Part shown: in pieces, positions 44,991 to 57,421 of the stretch
How the letters are laid out: each line of letters begins with the position of its first letter
Position numbering within the stretch: the first letter of the stretch is position 1
Assembly (NCBI RefSeq): GCF_905475395.1
Contig: NC_058341.1
Span: forward strand, 67,401,501 to 67,465,500
DNA: 64,000 nucleotides
Reading direction: 5' to 3'
Origin: Chrysoperla carnea
Taxonomy: Eukaryota; Arthropoda; Insecta; Neuroptera; Chrysopidae
Notes under the pieces: generated by a model
What the model saw: the letters and a program-made list of their open reading frames with translations, nothing else
Told to the model about the DNA's origin: nothing
Database searches by the model: none
Program-made: the position numbers and the translations under genes

Positions 44991-45564
44991 CAATTGAAAA
45001 CAAACAACTGACTGAGTTAATTTTTGAAATACCATGTATAGACAGTGTTGAGAGAAATCACATTATACATATATACATGTGTGACACCTATACATAACTG
45101 ATAATCCATATTAATACATACTATAAAATTAGCATCTAATGTGTGCCCTCGTGAGTAAACAGTGATGTTTACAAAAAAATGTTTCCAGAAAAGTTGTTTA
45201 TTTTTTTCATAATCTCTAACGGTTTACAAGATGGATCCTACGGACCCAAGGCAAATTAACCTATGTTGCTCATTTACAAACTCGACCTCACTTTTTACGT
45301 CCTGAGTGCGCTGTAAAAATTGATATCTTCAGTTTGATATCTTTTTTCGTTTTTGAGTTATCGTGTACACAGACGGAAGGACGGACAACCGAAAATGAAC
45401 TAATTAGATGATTCTTTTTCGTAGCATCAATATTTATAAGCGTTACAAACTTGGGACTAAACTTAATATACTATGTATATTTCATATAGGTATACATGGT
45501 ATTAAAACATTGTATATAGAAGGTATTTAAACAATTAACTCAGTCAATTGTTTGTTTTCATTTG
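44991..45564 (-). mobile_element. DINE-like element with inverted termini at both ends
   Basis: The left end CAATTGAAAACAAACAACTG, then ACTGAGTTAATT, is ordinary. The right hairpin (TATATTTCATATAGGTATAC then ATGGTATT, ending 45503) is followed directly by GAAGGTATTTAAACAATTAA, then CTCAGTCAATTGTTTG (to 45564). This is a second inverted copy of the terminal block. The layout is the same as at 5926-6503. Confidence 0.8.
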
Positions 45565-46690
45565 TGCTTTGTGCCGTTTAATAAAGAAAAACATTTTTTG
45601 TTAAATAAATTTTTTGATAACTATGACGACGTAAAAATATTTTACTGCAACCCCCGATTAGCGTACCGCTAATCTAAATTATTAAAACTTGTGTATCAAT
45701 ATTCCATCGAGTCCCTGGTATCTTCTTGTTATTTGATCACCTTACACCAACATATGAAAGTAATAAAGGAAAAAAGAATAAATAATATAATTATCATTTT
45801 ATAAAATTGAACTTTAGACCTTTCTCATTAAGTAACAACACATATGGTTTGGTTAGTTTAATATTTCACAATCATCTAATTAACTTGCAATATATATGGT
45901 AATTTTTTTGTTTTAATTCGAAACTCGTGTAGCATCGTCTAACACTTTTACTGCATTGCACTGCACTGCACTGATTAAAGGCAATTTAAATTCATTATTT
46001 TGTACGGGAATCGGGAAGAGACAACAACAACAACACTACATGTGCCTTGCTATAAATTAATATGGCCATGAGATTCATTTTCAATAATACATCAAAACAC
46101 TCAAGCAATTAATTTCAGAAATTAAAAATAAAATAAGTTTTTGCATTTAAAAAATGTTTATGTTATATCCGAAAATAATAGTTTAAAACGCACGCTTTTA
46201 GCTAAATAACAAATTGATAATCGACGAGTAAATAATCCAGATTTGTGGATTTTAAGGTTTTTTTCTAATTCGATTGAGGAAAGAAAGAGATATGAATTTT
46301 TCATCGACCTCCGTTTTCTTAATATCATTTAAAAACTTCAAAAGACATGTAGGGGAAACGGTGAAAGTGCGTATCATCCGGCAGGTCACGATGACCCACC
46401 CTTGCCAGGGACATTTTCTTGGCATTATCTCCCTACCTAATGGGAAATAAATGACTTCAATTTTCAGTGACCAGTAAGCACCTCAAATAGAAAGTTTACG
46501 TCTTTCCGTTGTTGGTAATCTGTCTCTTAACAAATATCTAATTTATTCCGTCCATGTCACGGAAGCGTGGCTACCTCAGGCGCAGGTTTGTTGGACATTT
46601 AATGTGAAATAACAGCTCCACAAACCAAAAAATCTATTCTGAACTGTGTTTCAGTTATTCAGTTATTAAAAGATACAGAAATCTAATTTT
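45565..46690. other. Gene-free stretch
   Basis: A short (GCACT)n run lies at about 45953-45970. No gene recognised. Confidence 0.4.
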
Positions 46691-47224
46691 TATACCATGC
46701 ATATATGTAATATGCAAGGTATACTAAGTTTAGTCCAAAATTGTAACGCTTAAAAATATTGATGCTGTGAACAAAATTTTGGTATAGGTGTTCATAAAAT
46801 CACCTAATTAGTCCGTCCGTCTGTCTGCCAACACGATAACTCAAAAACGAAAAAAAATATCAAGCTGAAATTTACAGCGTACTCAGGACGTAAACAGTGA
46901 GGTCGAGTTCGTAAATGAGCATCATAGGTCAATTGGGTCCTGGATCCGTAGGATCCATCTTGTAAACCATTATAGATAGAACAAAAGTTTAGATGTAAGA
47001 AATGTTATCAAAAAATAAGCAACTTTTGCTTGAAACATTTTTTCGTAAACATCACTGTTTATCCGTGAGGGCGCCAATTAGGCGGAAATTTTATGGTATG
47101 TACCGTACTTGAATTTCAGTTATGTATGTGTCACATGTATGTATGTGTTATGTGATAAAGAAATCAACACTGACTATGCATGGTATTTCAACAATTAATT
47201 CAGTCAATTGTTTGTTTTCACTTG
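46691..47224 (+). mobile_element. DINE/mini-me-like element, full length
   Basis: The hairpin TATACCATGCATATATGTAA then TATGCAAGGTATA is followed by TTTAGTCCAAAATTGTAACG and GTCCGTCCGTCTGTCTG. CAACACGATAACTCAAAAAC comes next. It ends AATTCAGTCAATTGTTTG, TTTTCACTTG. It is closest to the copies at 1604 and 34229. Confidence 0.9.
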
Positions 47225-48045
47225 TTTAATAATAAATTCGAAAACATTTTTATTATTTCTGTTACTCCCTAAAATTTTTCCAACTCTTTTTTGAAAACTA
47301 TAAAGCATTCAAATATTAGCTGTAGATAAATGAGTAAGTGTCTTACTACTTTTCTCTAGCCTGCACTTATAGATAGGATAAGGACATACGGCTCTAACGC
47401 AAAAAAAGTTATTTGAAACTCTCGACACGACTTAATGATCCTCCCCAAACTACATGGCTCAATTCCAGCTTCTTTGTAACTCCTCGGATGGAACGCAATT
47501 TTTATATTATCAAGTCAAGAGACATATTGTATTTTCTGAAAAACTGTTCATAAAATATAAAAGTACCCGATGTTTGAAATTAAATATCCATATACTGCAA
47601 CTTAAACTGCAAATTATTTGTACCAAAACAAATATATCAAGAAAATTACAAGGCTTCACTTAATTGTCAACCTTCCTTGGCGTAGCTCAGCGTGACTTTT
47701 GAACTATTTTCAAAATTTACGCTATGTGTTTGCAAAATATGTATAATTTTAGAAATTGAACAACAAATTAATTCCCTGAATTGAAAATTTCAACATTTAC
47801 CCTTTACTCTATTACCTCTATTTAGTACAACCCAAAACTTTAAATCAGAGGTCCCCAAACTGGCTTGTCTCGAAGACCAAGTGTCACGAGATGACGTTTT
47901 TGGGTTTTTTGAAGACCTTTTGGTTAGCTGGTTTTGCATTTTTGAAAATTCAATAATTTCAAGTGTGTTTTGACTCATTTCTAATTGCAGAGGTGTAAAA
48001 GAAAAAAAACACTAAAAAAACACATATTAATTTTTATACACTTAA
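47225..48045. other. Gene-free stretch with a possible hAT end
   Basis: CAGAGGTCCCCAAACTGG at 47846-47863 resembles the first bases of hAT/MITE elements, and CAGAGGTG recurs at 47988. No inverted partner was found, so no element is called. Confidence 0.3.
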
Positions 48046-48507
48046 TCTTATATATATAGGAGACTTTCTATAGATATAGATAGATAGTCACTCATCACGA
48101 TATCTCTGGAACTATAAGACCTAGAGACTTGAAATTTGGCAGGAATATTCCTTTTGCCAAGTAGAGGTCAGCTAAGAACGGATTTTACGAAATTCCACCC
48201 ACAAGGGGGGTTGCGGGGGTGTTCATGAATAAAAAATTCATATTTTTCAATTATGGCTTTTAATAGTTCAAAACTTGGTCAGAATGTTTTAAATTACATT
48301 TAGAAGATTTTTTTAACCTTCGGAGGGTAGAAAGGTGTAGCGAGAAAGTGGGAAGGAATTATCGAATATTTACAAATATACTTAAGTGGGATATCAAATA
48401 AAAGAGCATGACGTGTACATTACAAAACTGTTATCCAACGCAAGGAAATGTGGAGGGAGGGGTGCAAGTGGGGATGTTGCCCAGCAAAGCGGGCGGGTAA
48501 CAGCTAG
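48046..48507 (+). mobile_element. Non-autonomous Helitron, family 2
   Basis: It starts TCTTATATATATAGGAGACT after A (48045). The 3' hairpin GCCCAGCAAAGCGGGC (48479-48494: GCCC, bulged A, GC / GC, GGGC around AAA) is followed by GGGTAACAG and CTAG, then T (48508). AACCTTCGGAGGGTAGAAAG, TATCGAATATTTACAAATAT and GGAGGGGTGCAAGTGGGG match 38515-38992 in the same orientation relative to CTAG. Confidence 0.9.
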
Positions 48508-48929
48508 TAATTAATAAGCCTGAAACCAAAATAAAATAAACACATGTAACACTAGGGGGCAGAGATTTGACAACCAGAACAGTAATCATATATTTTTGTT
48601 GCTCACACCCTCACCTTTCACACATCAAGTCATCAAAGTGTTGCGACAGGTCTAATATCAGTTTTATTTAATATTTAATAATTTCGCTAGAATTGGCTTG
48701 CTGTACACAAATCCACACGATAGATTATTCAAAATATTACGAATTAACAAGTTTTTTTTGAGTTATAATGATCAAAGAAGATGTTGTAAAAATCCACCAA
48801 ATAAATTTTTTTTTTTTGTTCGGATGTTATGTAGTGACAAATCTAATAAAAATTACGCAAGTGATAAAAGCAGCTTACTTTTCCTATTTTGAATTTAGAA
48901 TTGGAGATCTTGAAAAGTCGTGGACACCT

Positions 48930-49440
48930 CAAATGTGTTGTATTTCTTGTTGCATGGGACTTTCGAGAGCACCGAAGTGAATGAAGAGTAAACAAAAGAA
49001 AATGCCTTTTGCCGTTCCCAGCCCATTTGCCACGGTTGTCACAGGCAAAACTGATAGAATGTGAAGCATTTGGTAGACAAAGTTGAACTTCGTCGGCTCA
49101 GATGTCACGGGAATCATCGTAAAAAATTGAACATTCTAGTTCAAGCAAGAGTTTTCATCCAAATTTTTCATTTGATTGAGAAAAATTAAAAAATTTGATA
49201 AAATATTGCGATGATTCAAAATTTGATCTATAATCATCAAGTCTGTGTATTCGAGCGTTGGGTCTATAATGATGCGAACCTTGGCTTCCGCATTCCTATG
49301 TCGTATTCATCGCATATATCGCTCATAGTTTTGAAAAATTTCTTGAACTCTTCTCCACGATTTCTCTCCTTTCAATCAAAATATGTTTCGCAGCATCAGC
49401 TAGTTCGATAGCCTCTTCAAGATCCAGGTTTTCTGTTTGA
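48930..49440 (-). pseudogene. Relic of an hAT (ZMYM1/P52rIPK-like) transposase
   Basis: On the minus strand, about 49327-49425 translates DLEEAIELADAAKHILIERR then EIVEKSSRNF. This is the helical segment found before the C-terminal domain in domesticated-type hAT transposases (zinc finger MYM-type 1-like). Nearer the end, MLHILSVLPVTT (about 49036-49071) corresponds to their L..LPVT...ERSFS motif, but the following ERSFS is not readable. Frameshifts and stops lie between. This is a broken C-terminal part only. Confidence is moderate because the motifs are short. Confidence 0.45.
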
Positions 49441-50720
49441 AAAACTGGACTCAAAGACAAAGTCAAAGAATGTACCGAGCTCAAAATATGAATGGATATC
49501 TGATTCGTTTGTGAAAATGCGTCTCATAAATGGGTACATTTACATTACTATATTGTTAGTTCCAAATTTATGTGGACAGATTCTCAATGGGAGGAGTTTT
49601 AACCCTCAAAACCCGTCCCTTGTGCACGGGCTTGGCCGTTCCTATGCAGTAGTGAGAGCCTTCCGATCATGTAAATGTTTGCTTTTTTGAACGATAATTC
49701 TCTCCGTACACTCGAGAAGAATAAGAATAAAATAAAATATCCAAATTTGCCATCAGCATTGCGACCCATATAATGTCGCTCAGATTTCATTTTCTACACT
49801 GGTATTTAGACTATTTTCTTGACAATCTTGGTGCGGTGAGTGATGGACGAGGAGGGAGGTTGCATCCAGATGTTCGAACAATAAAAACAAGATACCAAGG
49901 ACGATGGAATATTGCTATGATGGCAGATTTTTGTGGGTTCCTCAAAAACGAAGATTTAACGTCGCACAAAAGGCAAAAGAAAAGTCACTAATCAAGTTAG
50001 ACCTCTTTCTTTCAGATCAAAACATTCTATAATGGTGGGAAATTTAAAATTAATGCCATTATGTTAAAATTTATTATGCTTTTAATTTATATAAATTGTT
50101 TAAACGATGTTTGTTGTTCTTTTTTCAATTTTTTAAGGATCACTGTATCTGTAATTTAGACCTGTTAGAATAAATTCATTTTTAGTTTCTAATTATCTTA
50201 GGCAATTTAAATCCAAAATAAGTAAAATTTTGCCAGTTGTTAAAACAAGTTGAAATTTGTTCATTTGTGAATTTAATTAAACAAAAAATTAAAATACAAA
50301 AAATAAAAGTTTTTTTAGTGAGAGTTTGTTCGTAATATTACTATTTATTCATTAGTTAATTAAACAAGTCACTGCAAGTTCCTAACAACAAGTATATGTA
50401 CAAGTTCCTACAAGTTCAGTTTAACTATAAATTGAATATCGTCTGAGATAGGGGTGATTCCATAAATGTTGGGCAACTCTATGTGTTTAAGATCTTAGTA
50501 TTTGGGGCCGTAAATTTCGATAACCATTGAGTTTAAACGTTAATAAGAGTGGTAAACATAAAAAAATTAATCTATTATCAAAATTTGATTTGAATTATAA
50601 TAAAATTATTTATGAAATACAAAGCCAATGTATTGGCCACAACTTTGAGCATCAGGCCCTAGCTGCTAACGAAATATAAATTTTCTCGCAAAATGAATAA
50701 GGAACAGAATGAATGACAAG
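49441..50720. other. Gene-free stretch
   Basis: ORFs 49599-49790 (-) and 49773-49991 (+) overlap head to head and have no recognisable domain. They may be further decayed parts of the hAT relic. No other feature. Confidence 0.35.
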
Positions 50721-50724
50721 TTTT

Positions 50725-51070
50725 TAACTTCCCAGTATAGGAAGTTATTGTAATGAGTCCGACTTTCGAAATTTTCCAAATATCTTTACGTTTCATGGCC
50801 AAGACAAGGTATTAACACCAATTTTGAGAAGAATTATGTGTGTACGTACGTTCGTGGTCATTTTTTTTTTTTTGTGATCGATATCGTGCGAACCAAAAAT
50901 GATATCGACTTTATTGATTAGTCGATCGAAGCGTATTAACGGCAATATGAACCGAAAAGAATAATAATAATTGGTCGAGTCGATGGAGTTTTTATTTTTG
51001 TTTATAACTCTTTATTATGCTGGGAAGTTTTTGGTATGGACCTCAAAGGTCGCACCAGACCTACCCCAGG
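50725..51070 (+). repeat. AACTTCCCGGTATAGG-family repeat
   Basis: It starts TTTTTAACTTCCCAGTATAG then GAAGTTATTGTAATGAGTCC, followed by TTTACGTTTCATGG and AAGGTATTAACACCAATTTT. The tail has GTCGATCGAAGCGTATTAAC and CCTCAAAGGTCGCACCAGAC. Further copies or pieces lie at 30286-30430, 31887-31925 and 63880-64000. The family has been seen widely in insects, as I remember; the class is not known to me. Confidence 0.6.
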
Positions 51071-51535
51071 GCTCGTTTATTTTAATTTTACAGTGAAGCC
51101 AGCCATTTTATTTCGCATTGTTTTCGCGGAGAGTCTAGTGTTGTATGAACATGATTTTCCAGTCACTGTGGCAGATTCTAGCTAAGTTATTTTATAAAAA
51201 TAATTTTATTTATTGGGTTAATTTTTAATAATTACATTTTGTTTTTTAATTCTGTTTCGATAGAAAACAATAGATTATAGAGCTATTTAACATTAAGCAG
51301 AGGTATTCTTCAATCTTTACTCATATCGTCAGTCCTTAGAACGTCAGTCCCCTATGAATGTTTATGTAGACGTATGTACAGTCGTTGGTCTCTACTTGTC
51401 ACCTAAATTTTACTGTAGTTAGTTTTCTAGGCAGTGCCTGGTCATAAATTTGTAATATCTTAAATTTTTCGTAAAATACTATATCAAGTGGCTGGCCCTT
51501 TTACAGATTTTGAAATGATATAATTATCTACGACG
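51071..51535. other. Gene-free stretch
   Basis: No feature recognised. Confidence 0.4.
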
Positions 51536-51539
51536 ATTC

Positions 51540-51975
51540 GCTACATATTTTTCAATGTGAAATCATTATTTGATTGACGTGAAACTTTGTAATTTTTTTA
51601 AGGCTCCTCTTAAATATTCATTGGTGAAAAAAATATTTATAAAGAAAAGCGGTTTTCCAGATAAGAATGCTTAAAGTTACATTTTTAAGGACTGCGATTA
51701 TACGCCTTACTTTATCGATTCCAAATTTGGATGTGTTATAGATGGCAGGTAAATTTTGAGTACCTATCACATTTCCAAATTTCAAATCGATAGAGTAAAG
51801 AGTATAATCGCAGTGCTTGAAATTCAATTGTAACTTTAAGCATTCTAATTTGGAAAACCGTTTTTCTATATAAATATTTTTTTCACCAATTAATACTTAA
51901 GAAGAGTCTTAAAAAAATTACAAAGTTTCACACCAATCAAATAATGATTTCACGCTATTGAAAAATGTGCAGAGA
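51540..51975. repeat. Long palindromic fold-back, about 435 bp
   Basis: TTTTTCAATGTGAAATCATT then ATTTGATTG on the left mirrors CAATCAAATAATGATTTCAC then GCTATTGAAAAA on the right. GAATGCTTAAAGTTAC and ACTGCGATTATACGCCTTAC are mirrored by GTATAATCGCAGTGCTTG and GTAACTTTAAGCATTC. The centre is near 51755. It is non-coding. Confidence 0.75.
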
Positions 51976-54025
51976 AATGTTCATAAATCGTCCTATTTTT
52001 ATAGTATGACGACCCATGTATTGATTCGCTAGTAATATTATAAAATTGCGAAAATAAGTTCATTTACAAAATTTACAAGTACAATTTAGTACTAATCGTT
52101 GGCAGATTATTTTATTTGTTATGTTTTCAGGTAAAAACTAAACAAAAAATCATATTTGTGCGCGGTTTATTCTATTAATGAAAAGTGAAAATTAGAGTCG
52201 CAACTGACTTAAATAATATCGACTATCGTGGGCCCCCGTTGACACCTTACAGACCCTCAATTCTTTTTTTTGATCACATGTAACCCAGGAGGTTCATATG
52301 AACCATTTTGGAAAACACTGGTTTGAATGAAGGATTTTATCTTGTTGATTCTAATTTCTTTCATTAACTTACCTGATTTGACTGATCTTTATTACTTATT
52401 TCGTTCAGTTTACCATCCAGGTTTCCCTTTCCGAAGGGATTTGACTCATCCTTAGTACTTATTTCGTTCACTTTACCATCCAGACATCTCTTTTCATATG
52501 CTTGTCCCTTCATAAGTTCATTTCACTTTTAATACGAAGTTGAAAAATTGTTGGTGCTTCTGGAAATTCTTACGACTGGAAATAAATTTCCTTGATTTAC
52601 TTACCTAAATTGACTTACCCTTTGTACTCAAAATTCATTTGTCGCTATTAAAGTGGGTTCAATAACCTCCTTAGTACCCCCGTTCTTATTATCATTTTAA
52701 CTTACCAAATTGAAAGATTATCTTTTATAACACTTTCAAATTTAAATCACTTTGTACATACTAGCTACACTGCTACAGGCATTATAATCATAATTTTTTA
52801 TGATCTTTTTTTATAACACCTCTTATCAGTAAAAAATAATGATAACTGAAAAATAAAAAAAGGTTTAATTTAGGAAAAACAGGATATGAAAGACATTAAT
52901 GTTGAGTTGTAAAAAACTTTAAAATAATAAAAAGATTATTTTTGAATATATTGTTTTTATTTTTTTATCATTTTTTTTTTTTTAATTTTCATTTTTTTCA
53001 ATTATATAATAATTTTTTTGTCATATTTTTTTAAATTTTTTTAATATATAATATTTTGTTTTTGTTTTTTATAATTATTTTGACAAAAGTACAAAAGCTT
53101 GAGAGAATTGGTGGTGTCTGTTTTAAAATTTTTTTGTTTGTTTTTTTCAATCACAAAAATAAAAAAGAATTTGTCATCCAAATATACCAAAAATATGATT
53201 TGAATGGTTTTTTTATTTTTGTGTCTTTCACTAAATTATTTTAAATTATTATATCACACAGACACAACACGACACGACGATTTATTTTTTTTTTCATTTT
53301 ATCACACAAGGGCTTTGCGATACAAAAAAAAAATTGTTTCCTTTACTTTCTAGTATATATATAATATATAATTCTATACAAATATCACCTATCAATTTAT
53401 TACGAAACTACAAATTTTTTACCACAAGTTTTTTGGAATTTTTTTTTATATATTTTTTTTTTCTTTTTCAAAGTGCATTTTTTTTTTATTAATCCTTTAA
53501 ACGAGATTATTCAAAATCGAATCAATTCATACACGGTTTAGTTATATATGAAATGATTCGAGTTGTGAAAGACAAAGAGAGGTTATGATTCTTCTTTTTT
53601 TGTTTTTTTTTTTTTTTTGTTTTTTAATAAAATTGGTTAAATACAAATAAATATGTTTTACACTTATTTTTAAAAATACTGTGTATTCGGATCGGATCGC
53701 CGCGAGTCGGTTAAATATTCAAAATTTTTCTTTTTTTAATTAAATAATATTTTAATATCAGTAATATTAAAATATATATTTACTTAAAAAAAATAAATAT
53801 GTATTTTTTTAATTCTAAATATCTTACGAGAGAGAATAAATATATGATTATTTTTTTTAAAAATTGTTTATTGTTTAGAGAGAAAAAGTGTTTTTTGTTC
53901 TATTTTTAGAATAAATCAGTCGAAGTGTGTGTGTGTGTGTGTGTTGTTAGTTCTACGCACACGCATTAACGAACTGTTGTTCATTCAACGTTCACATGAT
54001 CATTTAAATTTGTTCTTTTTTACAC
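51976..54025. other. T-rich gene-free downstream flank
   Basis: From about 52840 on, the plus strand is dominated by long T runs. A 22-bp perfect (GT)n microsatellite lies at about 53925-53944. A more complex GC patch is GGATCGGATCGCCGCGAGTC (53690-53709). CCATTTTGGAAAACACTGG (52304-52322) may be the end of an hAT element. No gene. Confidence 0.4.
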
Positions 54026-54630
54026 TTAGTCCAGTATGAATTGGCACATGAATACAATCAAATATTCCATCTCAGTTTTTTTATACATTTTCTTCAAATT
54101 TTTTTATTGATGATGTAAATACATGTTGCCAGGTCGGAAAAGTGATCGGTAAATTATAAAACAACTATGCTACATGAATTATTTGGACAATTTAAAACAA
54201 AAAAGATATCTTGAAAATTTGCTCTATAATTAATAATTTCAGAGATATTAATTATTTTAAGTTCGAAAATGGCCACTTACAATCCCCAAAAGTTCCATAG
54301 CGTTTTAGGCTTTACATATTGTTTTTCAGGATTGAAGGTAGGCATTTTAGCATTTTAGCATTTTTTTAGAACTTTAAATAATTAATATCTCTGAAGCTCT
54401 GAACAAAAACTGAAAGTTTTAGAGAAATTTTGTTCTAAATTGTCTAAATAACCATGAAATCTTTTTCTCGAGGCATAATAAATCATTTACCCAAAATTTT
54501 ATTGAGGAAATAGAAGTTTTCCGATCACTTCTCCAACCTTGCAACATGAATACATATCAATATGATAATTTAAAAAAAATTGAAGTGTAATAATTGTTTG
54601 CACTCATGCGCCAATTCATACTGGACTTAA
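54026..54630. mobile_element. MITE, Harbinger-like, TTA target duplication
   Basis: The inverted ends GTCCAGTATGAATTGGC and GCCAATTCATACTGGAC are perfect over 17 bp and flanked by TTA on both sides, the TWA duplication used by PIF/Harbinger elements. The interior also folds back: AGAGATATTAATTATTTTAA and TTAAATAATTAATATCTCTG, GTAAATACATGTTGCCAGGT and CTTGCAACATGAATACATAT. It has no transposase. A decayed relative lies at 8027-8445. Confidence 0.8.
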
Positions 54631-56279
54631 GAAAAGAACATGTTTTAATAAAAATAAAAACAGAATACAAAAAATCATTCTATCTCTCTCTGTACAATAA
54701 ACAAATTGCATATAAACTTGTTGAAAGAATATATGAAGAGAAATTTTTAAGAAAATAATTTTTTTTTATGTATTTTTTTTAGTTCCTAAACAAATTTTTT
54801 TAGTGTGCGTTGCGCTATTGGACATTTATCTGATATATTTATTTTTATATATTTATTTGTATTGATTATAATAAAAAAGAAAAATTTTTAATACTGCTGG
54901 ATAAAAAATACTCACTAGTGGACGAAGAATTAATTAAAATCTTCATAAATCCAGTGGTATTAAAAAAAATTGTCTTGATTTTTTTTTGTTATATTTTTAA
55001 ATGAGATCATTTATTTTTTTGTTTTTGTAAATTCTTTGGTGTCGGATTTTTTAATAAACCGACTTACGCCTCCAAAAAAAATACTGTTAAATTTTTTGAT
55101 AATAATTTGGTCTACATGTTAAACCTTTTTGTATACACGCAAGGTTTATAAAAAAGGTTTAGCAATACAAACAAAGACCATAATATTTTTTGAGACATTT
55201 TAAATATTAGTGGTGGCAATTACAAATTTGTTTTTTTCTTTTTACCTTAAAAATTAAATATCACAAAAATTTTTTATTAAACTTATCAACTAAAATTAAT
55301 TAAAAAAAAAAAGTTCCGTCCCAGAAAACCTAATAAAAATCGCTTTTTTCGAGAAAAGCAAACATAAAGTAAAAAAAATTTAGCAACCATAAAAAAGCGT
55401 CAATTTAACCACAATTTGAATAATTTTTTGTTAATAAACTTAGAACTTAAGTACGCAGGTACATAATTTTATCCTTTCATTAAAAAATTGTGTTTTTTTT
55501 TATCGCAATTGAGAGTTTTTTTATATCACGTTTTTTTCTAGGCGGACGGTGCCATTATATTTGCAAAAAAAAAATTTTTATTCTTAACACAATCCACAAG
55601 GCCATTGGTTCGTAAAAACAATTCGGATCATTATATTTTAATTTTTTTTTCGTTCGTTGAAAAGTTACTTTTCTTTTTAACACAACACAAGTTTAATTGA
55701 GTGGTGGGGTGATGTGTGTATCTTTGAAAAATTTGTTCCAAAAAAATTTTTGCAAGAAAAATTATGGGCGGTTTTATACACCTAATTTTTTTAAGTAAAA
55801 AAAAACGGGTATACTTTTGATTACGAAGAAGTACGGACAAAATTTAAATAATTTTTTTTCGGAATAAAATTTTTCAAATATGGTTCTTTCATGTGTAATC
55901 ATCGGCTCAATCACCCCATAATTCATCATAATTACTACTTTTTTTTAGAACATATATAAATATATAATATATATAATTATATAAAAAACATACATAAAAT
56001 TCTATTCAAATATATATAATTTTTTTTTTTAGTTAATTATTTAGAGATATATATCACGCTTTGCTTATTTAAAAAGAGATGACCCAAAAATGTATATTTT
56101 TTTCGATAAGAGAGGGGAAGGCCGAAACAACAATAGGGCAACCGAGGCCCATTTAAAAAAAAATTAAAATTATTTGCTGTTGATACTGAAGATTAAAATT
56201 AAAATTTAATTCCTTAAGCGTTTGCTATATCAAGTACTGCAAACTTCACTTCAAATGATATACGTCAAATATGTATCTA
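54631..56279. other. AT-rich gene-free stretch
   Basis: Long T and A runs, no gene. A 69-codon minus-strand ORF (55631-55840) is lysine-rich chance sequence. Confidence 0.4.
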
Positions 56280-56690
56280 AATCTAAGCACATAAGAAAGT
56301 TTTTATCCATATTTAGTCCAGTCACTTTATACATCAGATATTACGTCAACTCCGGTAGTTCTGAATATTTTCCGGACTTGTTGGTCCAATAAATAATTCA
56401 AGTTTGTGACCTCGAGCACCGAACGGAACTTATCCATCAAAAAAACCATGAAAATTTCTGTTTTTGAGATTCATTTAGAATGACAGTCGATTTTAAAAAC
56501 GTCCCGAAAAGGTACTATCAAAAACTAGTTTTTCGATTTGTGACAAACTTAAGTTATTCATTGAATCAACAAGTCTGGAATAAATCAAAATTATCGGATT
56601 TGACGCAAATTATCCCGTACTTTTAGGCGACAAGGTTACTGGATAAATTAGTACAAGATGTGAATAGAAATTTTATGATCTATCAACACA
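56280..56690. repeat. Fold-back MITE, about 410 bp
   Basis: TTTATCCATATTTAGTCCAG, TTACGTCAACTCCGG, CCGGACTTGTTGGTCCAATA and TTCAAGTTTGTGACC on the left are mirrored by GACAAACTTAAG, TTGAATCAACAAGTCTGGAA, CGGATTTGACGCAAATTATC and CTGGATAAATT on the right. The centre is near 56470. It is non-coding. Confidence 0.65.
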
Positions 56691-57421
56691 ATTCTATTAT
56701 TTTTATTATTAAAACAAGTGCTTTTTGCCCCGGAGCCTTGTTAGCTCTCTACTTTCGGCCCCAGTGGGAGGGTGTTTGATAATAAACGCCTCTCATTATT
56801 CTTGAAAAACATACACATTTTTGTGAAAAATATATATATATTTTTGTAAGAGATATATTTTGTTTGTTAATTCTACAAGTAATTTTTTTTTTATTTTAAT
56901 ATATATATTTTTAATTTTTTTCTTATTAAATTTTTTGATTATAATTATATCACTACCATTGATTATATAATTTTTTTTGTATTTTTTTTAAAAAGTACGT
57001 TATTTAGAAAAGAAAAAAAATTATAAACGGTGGGGGGAATCGCTTTGTCAAGAGGAGAGGGAGTTTCTTTTCTTTTTTTTTTTTTACAAAATTAAAAAAA
57101 AAAAATCTTCAAAAAAAAACTGATTCCTTTATCTCGATCAAATTTACTGAGTATGCGTATTGATTTGTGTTACGTGTTGGATGTAAGGCAATCAGTTTTT
57201 CTATGTTTGTCGAAAATTTGAAAAGAAAAAATTCGGATTTAAAATCGTTTATTTTCGATTTATTTAATTTGTTGTTTTTTTTTTGTTTTTTCAGAAAGAA
57301 ACAAAGAATGAAAACCCTAAAACGGATTTATATCAATATATATAATATTTTATAAACATTGGACCATCAAATATTACAATAAAAAATGGGGAATTTAAAA
57401 CAAAACAGAAAAAAAACACGG
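56691..57421. other. AT-rich gene-free flank
   Basis: Low-complexity sequence. It may contain the far end of the 3' UTR of the minus-strand gene, but no boundary can be read. Confidence 0.4.

Noticed and set aside
49599..49991. Head-to-head pair of small genes
   Set aside because: The ORFs overlap, have no recognisable domains and border a transposase relic.
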